Positions 14,389 to 21,259 of a stretch of DNA of 21,686 nt are shown one piece after another. Origin of the DNA: Rhodocyclaceae bacterium (GTDB lineage: Bacteria; Pseudomonadota; Gammaproteobacteria; Burkholderiales; Rhodocyclaceae). Under the pieces are notes generated by a model. The model was given only the letters and a program-made list of their open reading frames with translations. It had not been told where the DNA came from and ran no database searches. The translations under genes and the position numbers were made by a program. The stretch spans positions 1 to 21,686 of the forward strand of contig JALNXH010000034.1 in assembly GCA_023230455.1 (NCBI GenBank), in the 5' to 3' direction. Position 1 is the stretch's first letter; every line of letters begins with the position of its first letter.

Positions 14389-15189
14389 TTAGGGCAGGGT
14401 GCTCGGCCGCGGCGGGGCGCCGGCGGAAAGTGTCAGCACTTCATGTCCGCGCTCGGTGACCAGAATCGTGTGTTCCCATTGCGCAGACAGGCTGCGGTCG
14501 CGGGTGACGATGGTCCAGCCGTCCGGCAATTCGGAAATGGCAGCCTTGCCGGCGTTGATCATCGGTTCGATGGTGAAAATCATTCCGGGTTCGAGTACGG
14601 GGCCGGTAGCCGCTTTGCCGTAATGCAGTACCTGAGGATCTTCGTGGAAGTTTGCGCCGATACCATGGCCGCAAAATTCGCGTACCACGGAAAATCCGGC
14701 CGCCTCCGCATGATGCTGGATGGCTGCGCCGATATCGCCCAGCCGCCCCCCCGGCCTGACTCGATCGATGCCGATCCAGAGACATTCGTGGGTCACCGCA
14801 CAGAGGCGCTTGGCGAGGATGGACGCCTCGCCGACGATGAACATGCGGCTTGAGTCCCCATGCCATCCGTCCTTGATCGTGGTGATGTCGAGATTGACGA
14901 TATCCCCCTTTTTCAGCGGCCGATCATTGGGGATGCCGTGGCAGACTTGATGATTGATCGATGCGCAGATGGATTTCGGATACGGAGCGTAACCCGGTGG
15001 CGCATAGTTGAGCGGTGCCGGAATGCAGCCCTGCACGTCCACCATATAGTCGTGACAGAGTTTGTCGAGCGCTTCGGTTGTGATGCCTGGCTTGACGAAG
15101 GCGGTGATGTAGTCGAGCACCTCGCCGGCCAGGCGGCAGGCGACACGCATTTTTTCGATATCTTCTGGAGTCTTGATGGTAATGCCCAT
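14389..15189 (-). CDS. map: Methionine aminopeptidase, type I
   Basis: Removes the initiator methionine from nascent proteins; cytoplasmic, two divalent metals. 266 residues from ATG 15189 (MGITIKTPEDIEKMR), the normal type I start; the frame can be extended to TTG 15222, but that codon sits within a probable promoter -10 element. Metal and substrate motifs: VCHGIPND (82-89), D101 and D112 in NLDITTIKDGWHGD, CGHGIGANFHEDP, TIEPMI and WEHTILV. The gene is divergent from rpsB, the arrangement found in most proteobacteria, and is followed after 3 nt by glnD. Identification is firm. Confidence 0.96.
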   Translation of the reverse strand: MGITIKTPEDIEKMRVACRLAGEVLDYITAFVKPGITTEALDKLCHDYMVDVQGCIPAPLNYAPPGYAPYPKSICASINHQVCHGIPNDRPLKKGDIVNLDITTIKDGWHGDSSRMFIVGEASILAKRLCAVTHECLWIGIDRVRPGGRLGDIGAAIQHHAEAAGFSVVREFCGHGIGANFHEDPQVLHYGKAATGPVLEPGMIFTIEPMINAGKAAISELPDGWTIVTRDRSLSAQWEHTILVTERGHEVLTLSAGAPPRPSTLP

Positions 15190-15221
15190 CTTTTCTGGTC
15201 TGTAGTGGGGGTGGGGAACCA

Positions 15222-15227
15222 ATTGTA
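15222..15227 (-). promoter_or_regulatory. Probable -10 element of the map-glnD operon
   Basis: On the minus strand TACAAT (15227-15222) lies 32 nt upstream of the map ATG, placing transcription start near 15215. The -35 region is weak (TGGCGA at 17 bp). It is back-to-back with the rpsB promoter and also covers the alternative TTG start of map, which argues for the ATG. Confidence 0.4.
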
Positions 15228-15256
15228 AGCGTACGGTATTGCTATCGCCATCGATC

Positions 15257-15286
15257 TTGCCGGCAAGTCGATGAAATCGTTATAAT
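15257..15286 (+). promoter_or_regulatory. sigma70-type promoter of the rpsB-tsf cluster
   Basis: TTGCCG (15257-15262) and a consensus TATAAT (15281-15286) are 18 bp apart, followed by a GC-rich discriminator CCCGGG, the usual form of stringently controlled ribosomal promoters. Transcription should begin near 15293, leaving a leader of about 115 nt. The -35 lies inside a perfect 12-bp palindrome, CTTGCCGGCAAG (15256-15267). Confidence 0.8.
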
Positions 15287-15292
15287 CCCGGG

Positions 15293-15406
15293 CTGTCTTT
15301 CAATTCTGGAAGGCAAATTCGCACGCTCGGCGCCGAATGGGTGTTCCCTTATGCGGGAAGCATCAGGCTGGGCGGAGGTTCTCAACCCATATCGGAGATC
15401 GATTCG
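15293..15406 (+). promoter_or_regulatory. Structured rpsB leader, candidate S2 autoregulatory region
   Basis: The untranslated leader can form two hairpins. One is at 15347-15367 (CCTtATGC / GCATcAGG around loop GGGAA, seven pairs with one mismatch). A shorter one, GGTT-CTC-AACC, is at 15377-15387, just ahead of the Shine-Dalgarno GGAG (15394-15397). An alternative stem TTCCC/GGGAA (15344-15359) excludes the first. In gammaproteobacteria S2 represses its own operon through structured leader RNA; that this leader does the same is inferred from position and fold only. Confidence 0.5.
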
Positions 15407-16159
15407 ATGAGTACGACTATGCGTCAAATGCTGGAGGCGGGTGTCCATTTCGGCCACCAGACCCGTTTCTGGAACCCCAAAATGGCCCCTTATATTTTCG
15501 GCCATCGCAACAAGATTCACATCGTTAACCTGGAAAAGACCCTGGCCAAGTATCAGGAAGCCATGGCGTTCCTGAAGAAACTGGCCGCCAAGAAGGGTAC
15601 CGTGCTGTTCGTGGGCACCAAGCGCCAGGCGCGCGAAATCGTCGCCGAGGAAGCCCAGCGCGCCGGCATGCCCTACGTCGATGAGCGCTGGCTCGGCGGC
15701 ATGTTGACCAACTTCAAGACGGTCCGCATATCCATCAAGCGCCTCAAGGATCTTGAGCAGATGGTTCAGGACGGCAGCTTTGAGAAGCTGTCGAAGAAAG
15801 AAGCCCTGACCCTGCAGCGCGAAATGGACAAGTTGCAAAAGTCCATCGGCGGTATCAAGGATATGGGCGGTTTGCCCGATGCGATCTTTGTCATTGACGT
15901 CGGTTTTCACAAAATCGCCATCACAGAAGCCAATAAACTGGGTATTCCGGTGATCGGTGTGGTCGATACCAATCACTCGCCCGAAGGCGTCAATTTCGTG
16001 ATCCCCGGCAACGACGACTCCAGTCGCGCCATTCGCCTCTATGCCCGAGGTGCGGCGGATGCGGTTCTGGAAGGCCGCAACCAGCCGCTCAATGAAGTGG
16101 TTCAGGCCCTTGCCGGCGACGACGAATTCGTCGAGGTCGAGGAAGAGGCTGGGGAGTAA
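15407..16159 (+). CDS. rpsB: 30S ribosomal protein S2
   Basis: A 250-residue ribosomal protein of the small subunit, needed with S1 for mRNA binding. It begins MSTTMRQMLEAGVHFGHQTR, followed by FWNPKMAPYIFG and HIVNLEKT. It carries the coiled-coil hairpin region (about 110-150, rich in Lys/Glu) and GVVDTNHSPEGVNFVIPGND near the C-terminus, all typical of S2. ATG 15407 has GGAG nine nt upstream; the frame extends upstream through the leader to a GTG, which is not credible as a start. The acidic tail is normal. The stop lies in a perfect 11-bp tandem duplication (16149-16170). First gene of the plus-strand cluster. Confidence 0.98.
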   Translation: MSTTMRQMLEAGVHFGHQTRFWNPKMAPYIFGHRNKIHIVNLEKTLAKYQEAMAFLKKLAAKKGTVLFVGTKRQAREIVAEEAQRAGMPYVDERWLGGMLTNFKTVRISIKRLKDLEQMVQDGSFEKLSKKEALTLQREMDKLQKSIGGIKDMGGLPDAIFVIDVGFHKIAITEANKLGIPVIGVVDTNHSPEGVNFVIPGNDDSSRAIRLYARGAADAVLEGRNQPLNEVVQALAGDDEFVEVEEEAGE

Positions 16160-16170
16160 CTGGGGAGTAA
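16149..16170 (+). repeat. Perfect 11-bp tandem duplication spanning the rpsB stop codon
   Basis: CTGGGGAGTAA occurs twice in direct succession (16149-16159 and 16160-16170). The first copy contains the last two codons and stop of rpsB; the second repeats them in the non-coding gap. It looks like a recent slippage or duplication and has no effect on the protein. Confidence 0.9.
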
Positions 16171-16175
16171 AAAAG

Positions 16176-16254
16176 TTAACCACGGGGAACCGAGGGAGTG
16201 CGGGGAAAGCAATTGCCTCAAGCGGCTGGTGTCCTCCGTGCTCCTCGTGGTTAA
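16176..16254. repeat. Palindromic intergenic element between rpsB and tsf
   Basis: A 79-bp imperfect inverted repeat. The outer nine bases are perfectly complementary (TTAACCACG at 16176-16184 with CGTGGTTAA at 16246-16254), and 13 of the first 15 pairs match. The arms are purine-rich on the left and pyrimidine-rich on the right. It resembles the 'CCACGGAGGACACGGAG' type of dispersed repeats I know from several proteobacterial genomes. It could form a long hairpin in the rpsB-tsf mRNA. It carries no gene. Confidence 0.65.
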
Positions 16255-16287
16255 AAGGGTTTAAGGTTTTGGAACTGGAGTAGAGCA

Positions 16288-17187
16288 ATGGCGGAAATTA
16301 CCGCAAGCATGGTCAAGGAACTGCGCGAAAAGACCGACGCGCCGATGATGGAATGCAAGAAGGCCCTGACCGAAGCGGCCGGCGACATGGACAAGGCCGA
16401 GGAGATTTTGCGCGTCAAGCTGGGCAATAAGGCCAGCAAGGCGGCGGCCCGCGTAGCGGCCGAAGGCGTCGTGGCGATTCACATCGCCGCCGATGGCAAG
16501 ACCGGTAGCATTTTTGAAATCAATTCGGAAACTGATTTCGTCGCCAAGAACGACGACTTCCTCAATCTGGCTGCCGGATGCGCCCGCCTGGTTGCCGAAA
16601 AGAATCCTGCCGACATCGCGGCGCTGGCTGCACTGCCGATGGGCGATGGCACGGTGGAATCCACCCGCACCGCCCTGGTCGGCAAGATCGGCGAAAACAT
16701 GTCGCCGCGTCGCTTCGCCCGGGTGGAGGCGAAGGGCAAACTGGCCTCCTACATTCACGGCGGCTCCAAGATCGGCGTGTTGATCGATGTGGTCGGCGGC
16801 GACGAGCAACTGGCCAAGGATCTGGCGATGCACATCGCCGCCTCCAAGCCGAAGTCGCTCGACTCTTCGGGGGTGTCTGCCGAATTGCTGGACGCCGAGC
16901 GTCGCATCGCCATCGAGAAGGCGCGCGAAGCAGGCAAGCCGGAAGCGATGCTGGAAAAAATCGCCGAAGGCACGGTGCAGAAGTACCTCAAGGACGTCAC
17001 CCTGCTCGGCCAGGTGTTTGTCAAGGCCGAGGACGGCAAGCAGACCGTCGAACAGTTGCTGAAGAGCAAGGGTGCTTCCGTCGCCGGCTTCGTACTCTAC
17101 ATCGTCGGCGAGGGCATCGAAAAGAAGGTCACCGACTTCGCGGCCGAAGTCGCCGCCCAGGCTGCTGCCGCCGCCGCGGCAAAGTAA
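16288..17187 (+). CDS. tsf: Translation elongation factor Ts
   Basis: A 299-residue nucleotide exchange factor that releases GDP from EF-Tu. The N-terminal UBA-like part reads MVKELREKTDAPMMECKKAL (8-27), and the core has the EF-Tu-contacting signature NSETDFVAKNDDF (about 79-91). Two subdomains follow, including EKIAEGTVQKYLKDVTLLGQ. The length is typical (280-300), and the alanine-rich tail is unremarkable. ATG 16288 has GGAG seven nt upstream. It lies 128 nt after rpsB, with a palindromic repeat between them, and 10 nt before pyrH. Confidence 0.98.
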   Translation: MAEITASMVKELREKTDAPMMECKKALTEAAGDMDKAEEILRVKLGNKASKAAARVAAEGVVAIHIAADGKTGSIFEINSETDFVAKNDDFLNLAAGCARLVAEKNPADIAALAALPMGDGTVESTRTALVGKIGENMSPRRFARVEAKGKLASYIHGGSKIGVLIDVVGGDEQLAKDLAMHIAASKPKSLDSSGVSAELLDAERRIAIEKAREAGKPEAMLEKIAEGTVQKYLKDVTLLGQVFVKAEDGKQTVEQLLKSKGASVAGFVLYIVGEGIEKKVTDFAAEVAAQAAAAAAAK

Positions 17188-17197
17188 GAAGAAGTCC

Positions 17198-17911
17198 ATG
17201 CCCGCCGCCTATAAGCGCATCCTGCTCAAGCTCTCTGGCGAGGCCCTGATGGGCGACGATGCCTACGGAATCAACCCCGCCATGCTCGCGTCCATCGTTG
17301 GCGAGATCAAGGCGGTGGCCGATCTGGGGGTGGAAATCGGGATCGTCATCGGCGGCGGCAATATCTTCCGCGGTGTAGCCGGCACAGCGACCGGAATGGA
17401 TCGCGCGACCGCCGACTACATGGGCATGCTGGCCACGGTGATGAACGCCATGGCCCTTTCCGATGCCATGCGCCAGGCCGGGCTTAATGGCCGGGTGCAG
17501 TCGGCGCTGAACATCGAGCAGGTGGTGGAGCCGTATATTCGTGGCAAGGCTATTCGCTATCTGGAAGAGGGCAAGATCGTCATCTTCGCTGCCGGAACAG
17601 GCAATCCATTTTTTACCACCGATACGGCGGCTGCGTTGCGTGGCTCGGAAATCGGCGCCGAGATCGTGCTCAAGGCCACCAAGGTTGATGGCGTTTACAC
17701 GGCCGATCCGAAAAAGGATGCGGGCGCGACCCGCTACGCCCGAATCAGCTTCGACGACGCCATCGGCCAGGACCTGAAGGTCATGGACGCCACTGCATTC
17801 GCGCTCTGTCGCGACCAGCGGCTGCCGATCAACGTTTTTTCCATCTTCAAGCCGGGCGCCCTCAAACGCGTCATCCTCGGCGAGGACGAGGGCACCCTGG
17901 TGCACGTGTAG
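17198..17911 (+). CDS. pyrH: UMP kinase
   Basis: Phosphorylates UMP to UDP with ATP, feeding UTP, CTP and UDP-sugar synthesis; a hexameric bacterial enzyme controlled by GTP and UTP. 237 residues, the normal length. Motifs: YKRILLKLSGEAL near the N-terminus (phosphate binding), IGGGNIFRG (48-56), ATADYMGMLATVMNA, FAAGTGNPFFTTDTAA and KATKVDGVYTADP (amino-acid-kinase fold). The start is ATG 17198, with a modest purine stretch AAGAAGAAG upstream; the longer open frame overlaps tsf. It is co-transcribed with tsf and frr. Confidence 0.97.
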   Translation: MPAAYKRILLKLSGEALMGDDAYGINPAMLASIVGEIKAVADLGVEIGIVIGGGNIFRGVAGTATGMDRATADYMGMLATVMNAMALSDAMRQAGLNGRVQSALNIEQVVEPYIRGKAIRYLEEGKIVIFAAGTGNPFFTTDTAAALRGSEIGAEIVLKATKVDGVYTADPKKDAGATRYARISFDDAIGQDLKVMDATAFALCRDQRLPINVFSIFKPGALKRVILGEDEGTLVHV

Positions 17912-17924
17912 GAGCGACCCTGGA

Positions 17925-18482
17925 ATGATTCCCGAACTGAAAAAGTCCACCGAACAGAAGATGCTGAAGAGCCTTGAGGCACTAAAAAGCGATCTGGGCA
18001 AAATCCGCACGGGACGGGCCCATACCGGCATTCTCGATCACGTGCACGTCGACTACTACGGTTCGCCGGTTCCCATCGCCCAGGTGGCGAACGTAACCCT
18101 GATCGATGCGCGGACCATCGGCGTGCAGCCGTGGGAAAAGCCGATGATCGCCAAGGTGGAGAAGGCGATTCGCGATGCCGACCTGGGCCTCAATCCGGCT
18201 ACGCAGGGCGACGTGATTCGCGTGCCGATGCCGATGCTTACCGAGGAGCGCCGTCGCGAGTTGATAAAACTGGTCAAGCATGAGGGTGAGAACGCCAAGG
18301 TGGCAATCCGCAATCAGCGCCGTGACGCCAACAACGTGCTCAAGGATGCCTTGAAGAAAAAGGAAGTTTCCGAGGACGACGAGCGTCGGACTCAGGACGA
18401 CATCCAGAAACTCACCGACCGCTACGTGGTGGAGGTCGACAAGATGCTGGCGGACAAGGAAAAGGACCTGATGGCGATCTGA
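17925..18482 (+). CDS. frr: Ribosome recycling factor
   Basis: A 185-residue L-shaped protein that, with EF-G, splits post-termination ribosomes. The N-terminal helix (MIPELKKSTEQKMLKSLEAL) leads to KIRTGRAHTGILDHVHVDYYG. The small beta domain has VQPWEKPMIAKVEKAI, and the C-terminal helices include EERRRELIKLVKHEGENAKV, IRNQRRDANN and the Lys-rich end; all are family signatures. ATG 17925 has GGAG about 10 nt upstream, 13 nt after pyrH. The stop codon lies in a perfect 9-bp hairpin (18473-18495). Confidence 0.98.
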   Translation: MIPELKKSTEQKMLKSLEALKSDLGKIRTGRAHTGILDHVHVDYYGSPVPIAQVANVTLIDARTIGVQPWEKPMIAKVEKAIRDADLGLNPATQGDVIRVPMPMLTEERRRELIKLVKHEGENAKVAIRNQRRDANNVLKDALKKKEVSEDDERRTQDDIQKLTDRYVVEVDKMLADKEKDLMAI

Positions 18483-18495
18483 TTCGCAGATCGCC
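18473..18495 (+). other. Perfect 9-bp hairpin across the frr stop codon
   Basis: GGCGATCTG (18473-18481) pairs fully with CAGATCGCC (18487-18495) around loop ATTCG. The stop TGA (18480-18482) is at the top of the left arm. There is no T-tract after it, so it is not an intrinsic terminator. It may stabilise the upstream mRNA, set a processing point, or tune uppS translation, which starts 11 nt later without an obvious Shine-Dalgarno. Confidence 0.6.
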
Positions 18496-18506
18496 TCCCG
18501 GCCACC

Positions 18507-19280
18507 ATGATCTTCACCAGTTCGACGCGCGATATTCCGGATGCTTCGGAAATGCCGCGCCATGTCGCCATCATCATGGATGGCAACGGGCGCTGGGCGA
18601 AAAAACGTTTTCTGCCGCGGATCGCGGGTCACAAGCGCGGCGTCGAGAGCGTCCGCAGCATGGTCAAGGCCTGTATCGATCGCGGCGTTGAGTACCTCAC
18701 AGTATTTGCCTTCAGCTCGGAAAACTGGCGGCGTCCGGAGGACGAGGTTTCCTTTTTGATGAAATTGTTCATCTCGGTGCTCGAAGCCGAGATCGGCAAG
18801 CTCAACGAAAACGGCGTACGTCTCAAGGTGGTGGGGGATTTGAGCCGCTTCGAGCCGCATTTGGTCGAACTGATCCAGCGCGGCGAGGCGCTGACGGCCG
18901 GTAACGATAGGCTGACGTTGACCGTTGCCGCCAATTACGGCGGCCGCTGGGACATCGTACAGGCGGTAAACCGGCTGAGTGCCGAACATCCGGAGCGTGC
19001 CGGCAATTACGTCGAGGCCGATCTGGCTCCCTATCTTTCCATGGCTTACGCGCCGGAACCGGATCTGTTCATCCGTACCGGCGGCGAGGAACGCATCAGC
19101 AATTTTCTGCTGTGGCAACTTGCTTATACCGAGCTGTATTTCACTGAACAGCTTTGGCCGGCTTTCGACGCTGCGGCTCTCGATGCTGCAATCGCCTCCT
19201 ATCGAGGACGCGAGCGCCGTTTCGGCCGTACCAGCCAGCAATTGGAACGCCCCGGTTCGCCCGCGGCGAACGATGCTTAA
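18507..19280 (+). CDS. uppS: Undecaprenyl diphosphate synthase (isoprenyl transferase)
   Basis: Condenses eight isopentenyl diphosphates onto farnesyl diphosphate (cis) to make the C55 carrier lipid for peptidoglycan and O-antigen. 257 residues. HVAIIMDGNGRWAKKR (from about residue 19) holds the catalytic aspartate and the P-loop. FAFSSENWRRP and the C-terminal RTGGEERISNFLLWQLAYTE are further signatures. ATG 18507 gives the usual betaproteobacterial N-terminus (SSTRDIP before the core); ATG 18552 is a possible later start, and neither has a strong Shine-Dalgarno. It overlaps cdsA by 8 nt, so the two are probably coupled. Confidence 0.96.
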   Translation: MIFTSSTRDIPDASEMPRHVAIIMDGNGRWAKKRFLPRIAGHKRGVESVRSMVKACIDRGVEYLTVFAFSSENWRRPEDEVSFLMKLFISVLEAEIGKLNENGVRLKVVGDLSRFEPHLVELIQRGEALTAGNDRLTLTVAANYGGRWDIVQAVNRLSAEHPERAGNYVEADLAPYLSMAYAPEPDLFIRTGGEERISNFLLWQLAYTELYFTEQLWPAFDAAALDAAIASYRGRERRFGRTSQQLERPGSPAANDA

Positions 19281-20073
19281 GGCCCGTGTCGTTACTGCGC
19301 TGGTGCTTGTGGCGGTGCTGTCGGGCCTGCTGTTCGCAGCCCCTGCGGACTGGGTCTTCGTCGCGTTTGCATTGATCGCCGCCGTCGCCGCTTGGGAGTG
19401 GGCGGGTCTGATGCGCATCGATCGCGCAGGAAGATATTTTTTTGCCGCCACCCTGCTGGCGTTGTGCTGGATGGCTCATGTACGGGAGGCCGACGTGTTT
19501 CCTGTGCTTTGGGGCGCCGCTGCTGTGTTCTGGGTTTTTCTCGCCCCGCTGTGGCTGGCGCGCAAGTGGACGTTGTTCAGCAACGATATGCTTGGCTACC
19601 TCCTCGGCGCGCTGCTCATCGTCTCCACTTGGGCCGCTCTGGTCGACCTGTACAGACGCGGTACCTGGATTCTACTTGCGGTCATGGCGACGGTCTGGGT
19701 GGCCGATATTGCCGCTTATTTTTGCGGCCGCGCCTGGGGCGTTCGCAAACTGGCGCCGAGCATCAGTCCCGGTAAAACCTGGGAAGGCGCGCTAGGAGGG
19801 GCCGTCGGCGTGCTTGTCTGGGGTTTTGCCATCGGTCCTGTGGCCGGTCTTTGGGGCATGCTGTCAATGGCGCAAATCGCCTTGGTGGCGCTGGGCTTAC
19901 TCCTGTTTGCTGCGCTGAGCGTTGTTGGCGATTTATTCGAGTCGCTGCTCAAGCGCCAGGCCGGGCTGAAGGACAGCAGCGCGGTCCTGCCCGGTCACGG
20001 CGGTGTGCTCGACCGGATCGACAGCCTGACGTCGACCCTGCCGATCCTCGCCTTCATTCTCCACGTACGCTGA
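19273..20073 (+). CDS. cdsA: Phosphatidate cytidylyltransferase
   Basis: Makes CDP-diacylglycerol from phosphatidate and CTP for phospholipid synthesis; integral inner-membrane enzyme. 266 residues with about seven to eight hydrophobic segments. The C-terminal signature is complete: SLLKRQAGLKDSSAVLPG followed by HGGVLDRIDSL. ISPGKTWEGALGG also fits the family. ATG 19273 lies inside the uppS end (ATGCTTAA overlap, 8 nt); the longer open frame upstream is inside uppS in another frame. It ends 1 nt before dxr. UppS and CdsA both feed the envelope, consistent with the conserved order. Confidence 0.97.
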   Translation: MLKARVVTALVLVAVLSGLLFAAPADWVFVAFALIAAVAAWEWAGLMRIDRAGRYFFAATLLALCWMAHVREADVFPVLWGAAAVFWVFLAPLWLARKWTLFSNDMLGYLLGALLIVSTWAALVDLYRRGTWILLAVMATVWVADIAAYFCGRAWGVRKLAPSISPGKTWEGALGGAVGVLVWGFAIGPVAGLWGMLSMAQIALVALGLLLFAALSVVGDLFESLLKRQAGLKDSSAVLPGHGGVLDRIDSLTSTLPILAFILHVR

Positions 20074-20074
20074 T

Positions 20075-21259
20075 ATGAGTCGCAAACGTATCACCGTGCT
20101 TGGCGCTACGGGTTCGATCGGAACCAGCACTCTGGATGTGGTGGCCAGACATCCGGAGCGCTACGAAGTCGTCGCCCTCAGCGGGCATCAGCGCATCGCC
20201 GAGCTTGCCGAGTTGTGCCGTCGGCACCGTCCGCGGTATGCGGTTACCGGAACCGCGGTGGCGGCGGCGGAACTGGCCGGGCTATTGTGCGATTGCGCTC
20301 CGCAGGTCGAAGTGCGTTACGGCGAAGCGGCGCTGGCGACGATCGCGAGCTTGCCGGAGGTGGATGCGGTGATGGCGGCAATCGTTGGCGCCGCCGGACT
20401 CGGACCGACCTTGGCGGCGGTCAAGGCAGGCAAACAGGTGTTGCTGGCGAACAAAGAAGCGCTGGTCATGGCTGGGGGCTTGTTCATGGCTGAAGTAGCC
20501 CGTTCGGGTGCGCGCCTGCTGCCTATCGACAGCGAGCACAATGCCGTTTTTCAGTCGCTCCCCGCGCATTTTGCCGGTAATCTGAACGCCTCTGGCGTGC
20601 GCCGCATTCTACTCACCGCGTCGGGGGGACCATTTCGTAACGCCTCGCCGGAGACGCTGCGGAACGTTACGCCAGAGCAGGCCTGCGCCCACCCCAACTG
20701 GGTCATGGGGCGCAAGATATCGGTGGACTCGGCGACCCTGATGAACAAAGGCCTTGAGGTGATCGAAGCGCATTGGCTATTCAACGCACCGGCCGACAGG
20801 ATCGAAGTGGTGGTGCATCCGCAGAGCGTGATTCATTCTCTGGTTGACTATGTCGATGGGTCGGTGCTGGCGCAGTTGGGTAATCCCGATATGCGCACTC
20901 CGATTGCCCACGCCTTGGCTTTTCCGGATCGGATCGATGCGGGGGTGGCGTCGTTGGACCTGTTTCAGATCGCCCAGTTGACCTTCGAACGGCCCGACCT
21001 GGATCGCTTCCCCTGTTTGGCCCTGGCCTATCAAGCGCTACGTGCCGGAGGCACCGCCGCGGCGATACTGAACGCCGCGAACGAGGTGGCTGTTGAGGCT
21101 TTCCTAGAGCGGCGCCTGGCTTTTACCGACATACCCGGTGTGATCACCGGTGCGCTCGAACGGGTGCCGTTGATTGCCGCCGCGAATCTGGACGCGGTGT
21201 TTGAGGCCGATGCCGCGGGCCGGCGTGCGGCGCACGAAGGGATACGGCGGGCCGCATGA
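20075..21259 (+). CDS. dxr: 1-deoxy-D-xylulose 5-phosphate reductoisomerase
   Basis: Second step of the MEP isoprenoid pathway: DXP plus NADPH to 2-C-methyl-D-erythritol 4-phosphate. 394 residues, normal length. GATGSIGTSTLDV (10-22) is the NADPH-binding loop. LANKEALVMAG, DSEHNAVFQ (metal and substrate), LTASGGPFR, MGRKISVDSATLMNKGLEVI and HPQSVIHSLVDY follow in the usual order. The start is ATG 20075, one nt after the cdsA stop. The end overlaps rseP as ATGA. Upstream uppS uses the pathway's products, a sensible grouping. Confidence 0.98.
   Translation: MSRKRITVLGATGSIGTSTLDVVARHPERYEVVALSGHQRIAELAELCRRHRPRYAVTGTAVAAAELAGLLCDCAPQVEVRYGEAALATIASLPEVDAVMAAIVGAAGLGPTLAAVKAGKQVLLANKEALVMAGGLFMAEVARSGARLLPIDSEHNAVFQSLPAHFAGNLNASGVRRILLTASGGPFRNASPETLRNVTPEQACAHPNWVMGRKISVDSATLMNKGLEVIEAHWLFNAPADRIEVVVHPQSVIHSLVDYVDGSVLAQLGNPDMRTPIAHALAFPDRIDAGVASLDLFQIAQLTFERPDLDRFPCLALAYQALRAGGTAAAILNAANEVAVEAFLERRLAFTDIPGVITGALERVPLIAAANLDAVFEADAAGRRAAHEGIRRAA

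Noticed and set aside
15190..15222. Longer map start at TTG 15222
   Set aside because: The extra residues are not family-like, and the codon overlaps a probable -10 element; ATG 15189 fits better.
15327..15336. TCGGCGCCGA palindrome in the rpsB leader
   Set aside because: A short, GC-rich 10-bp palindrome without a loop; likely chance in high-GC DNA.
15242..16288. Long minus-strand frame opposite rpsB (348 codons)
   Set aside because: It is the antisense of rpsB and of the palindromic element (reading NHEEHGGH, typical of translated repeats); high GC opens such frames.
17982..19451. Long minus-strand frame of 489 codons opposite frr and uppS
   Set aside because: Antisense shadow of two certain genes; no recognisable domain and no start signal.
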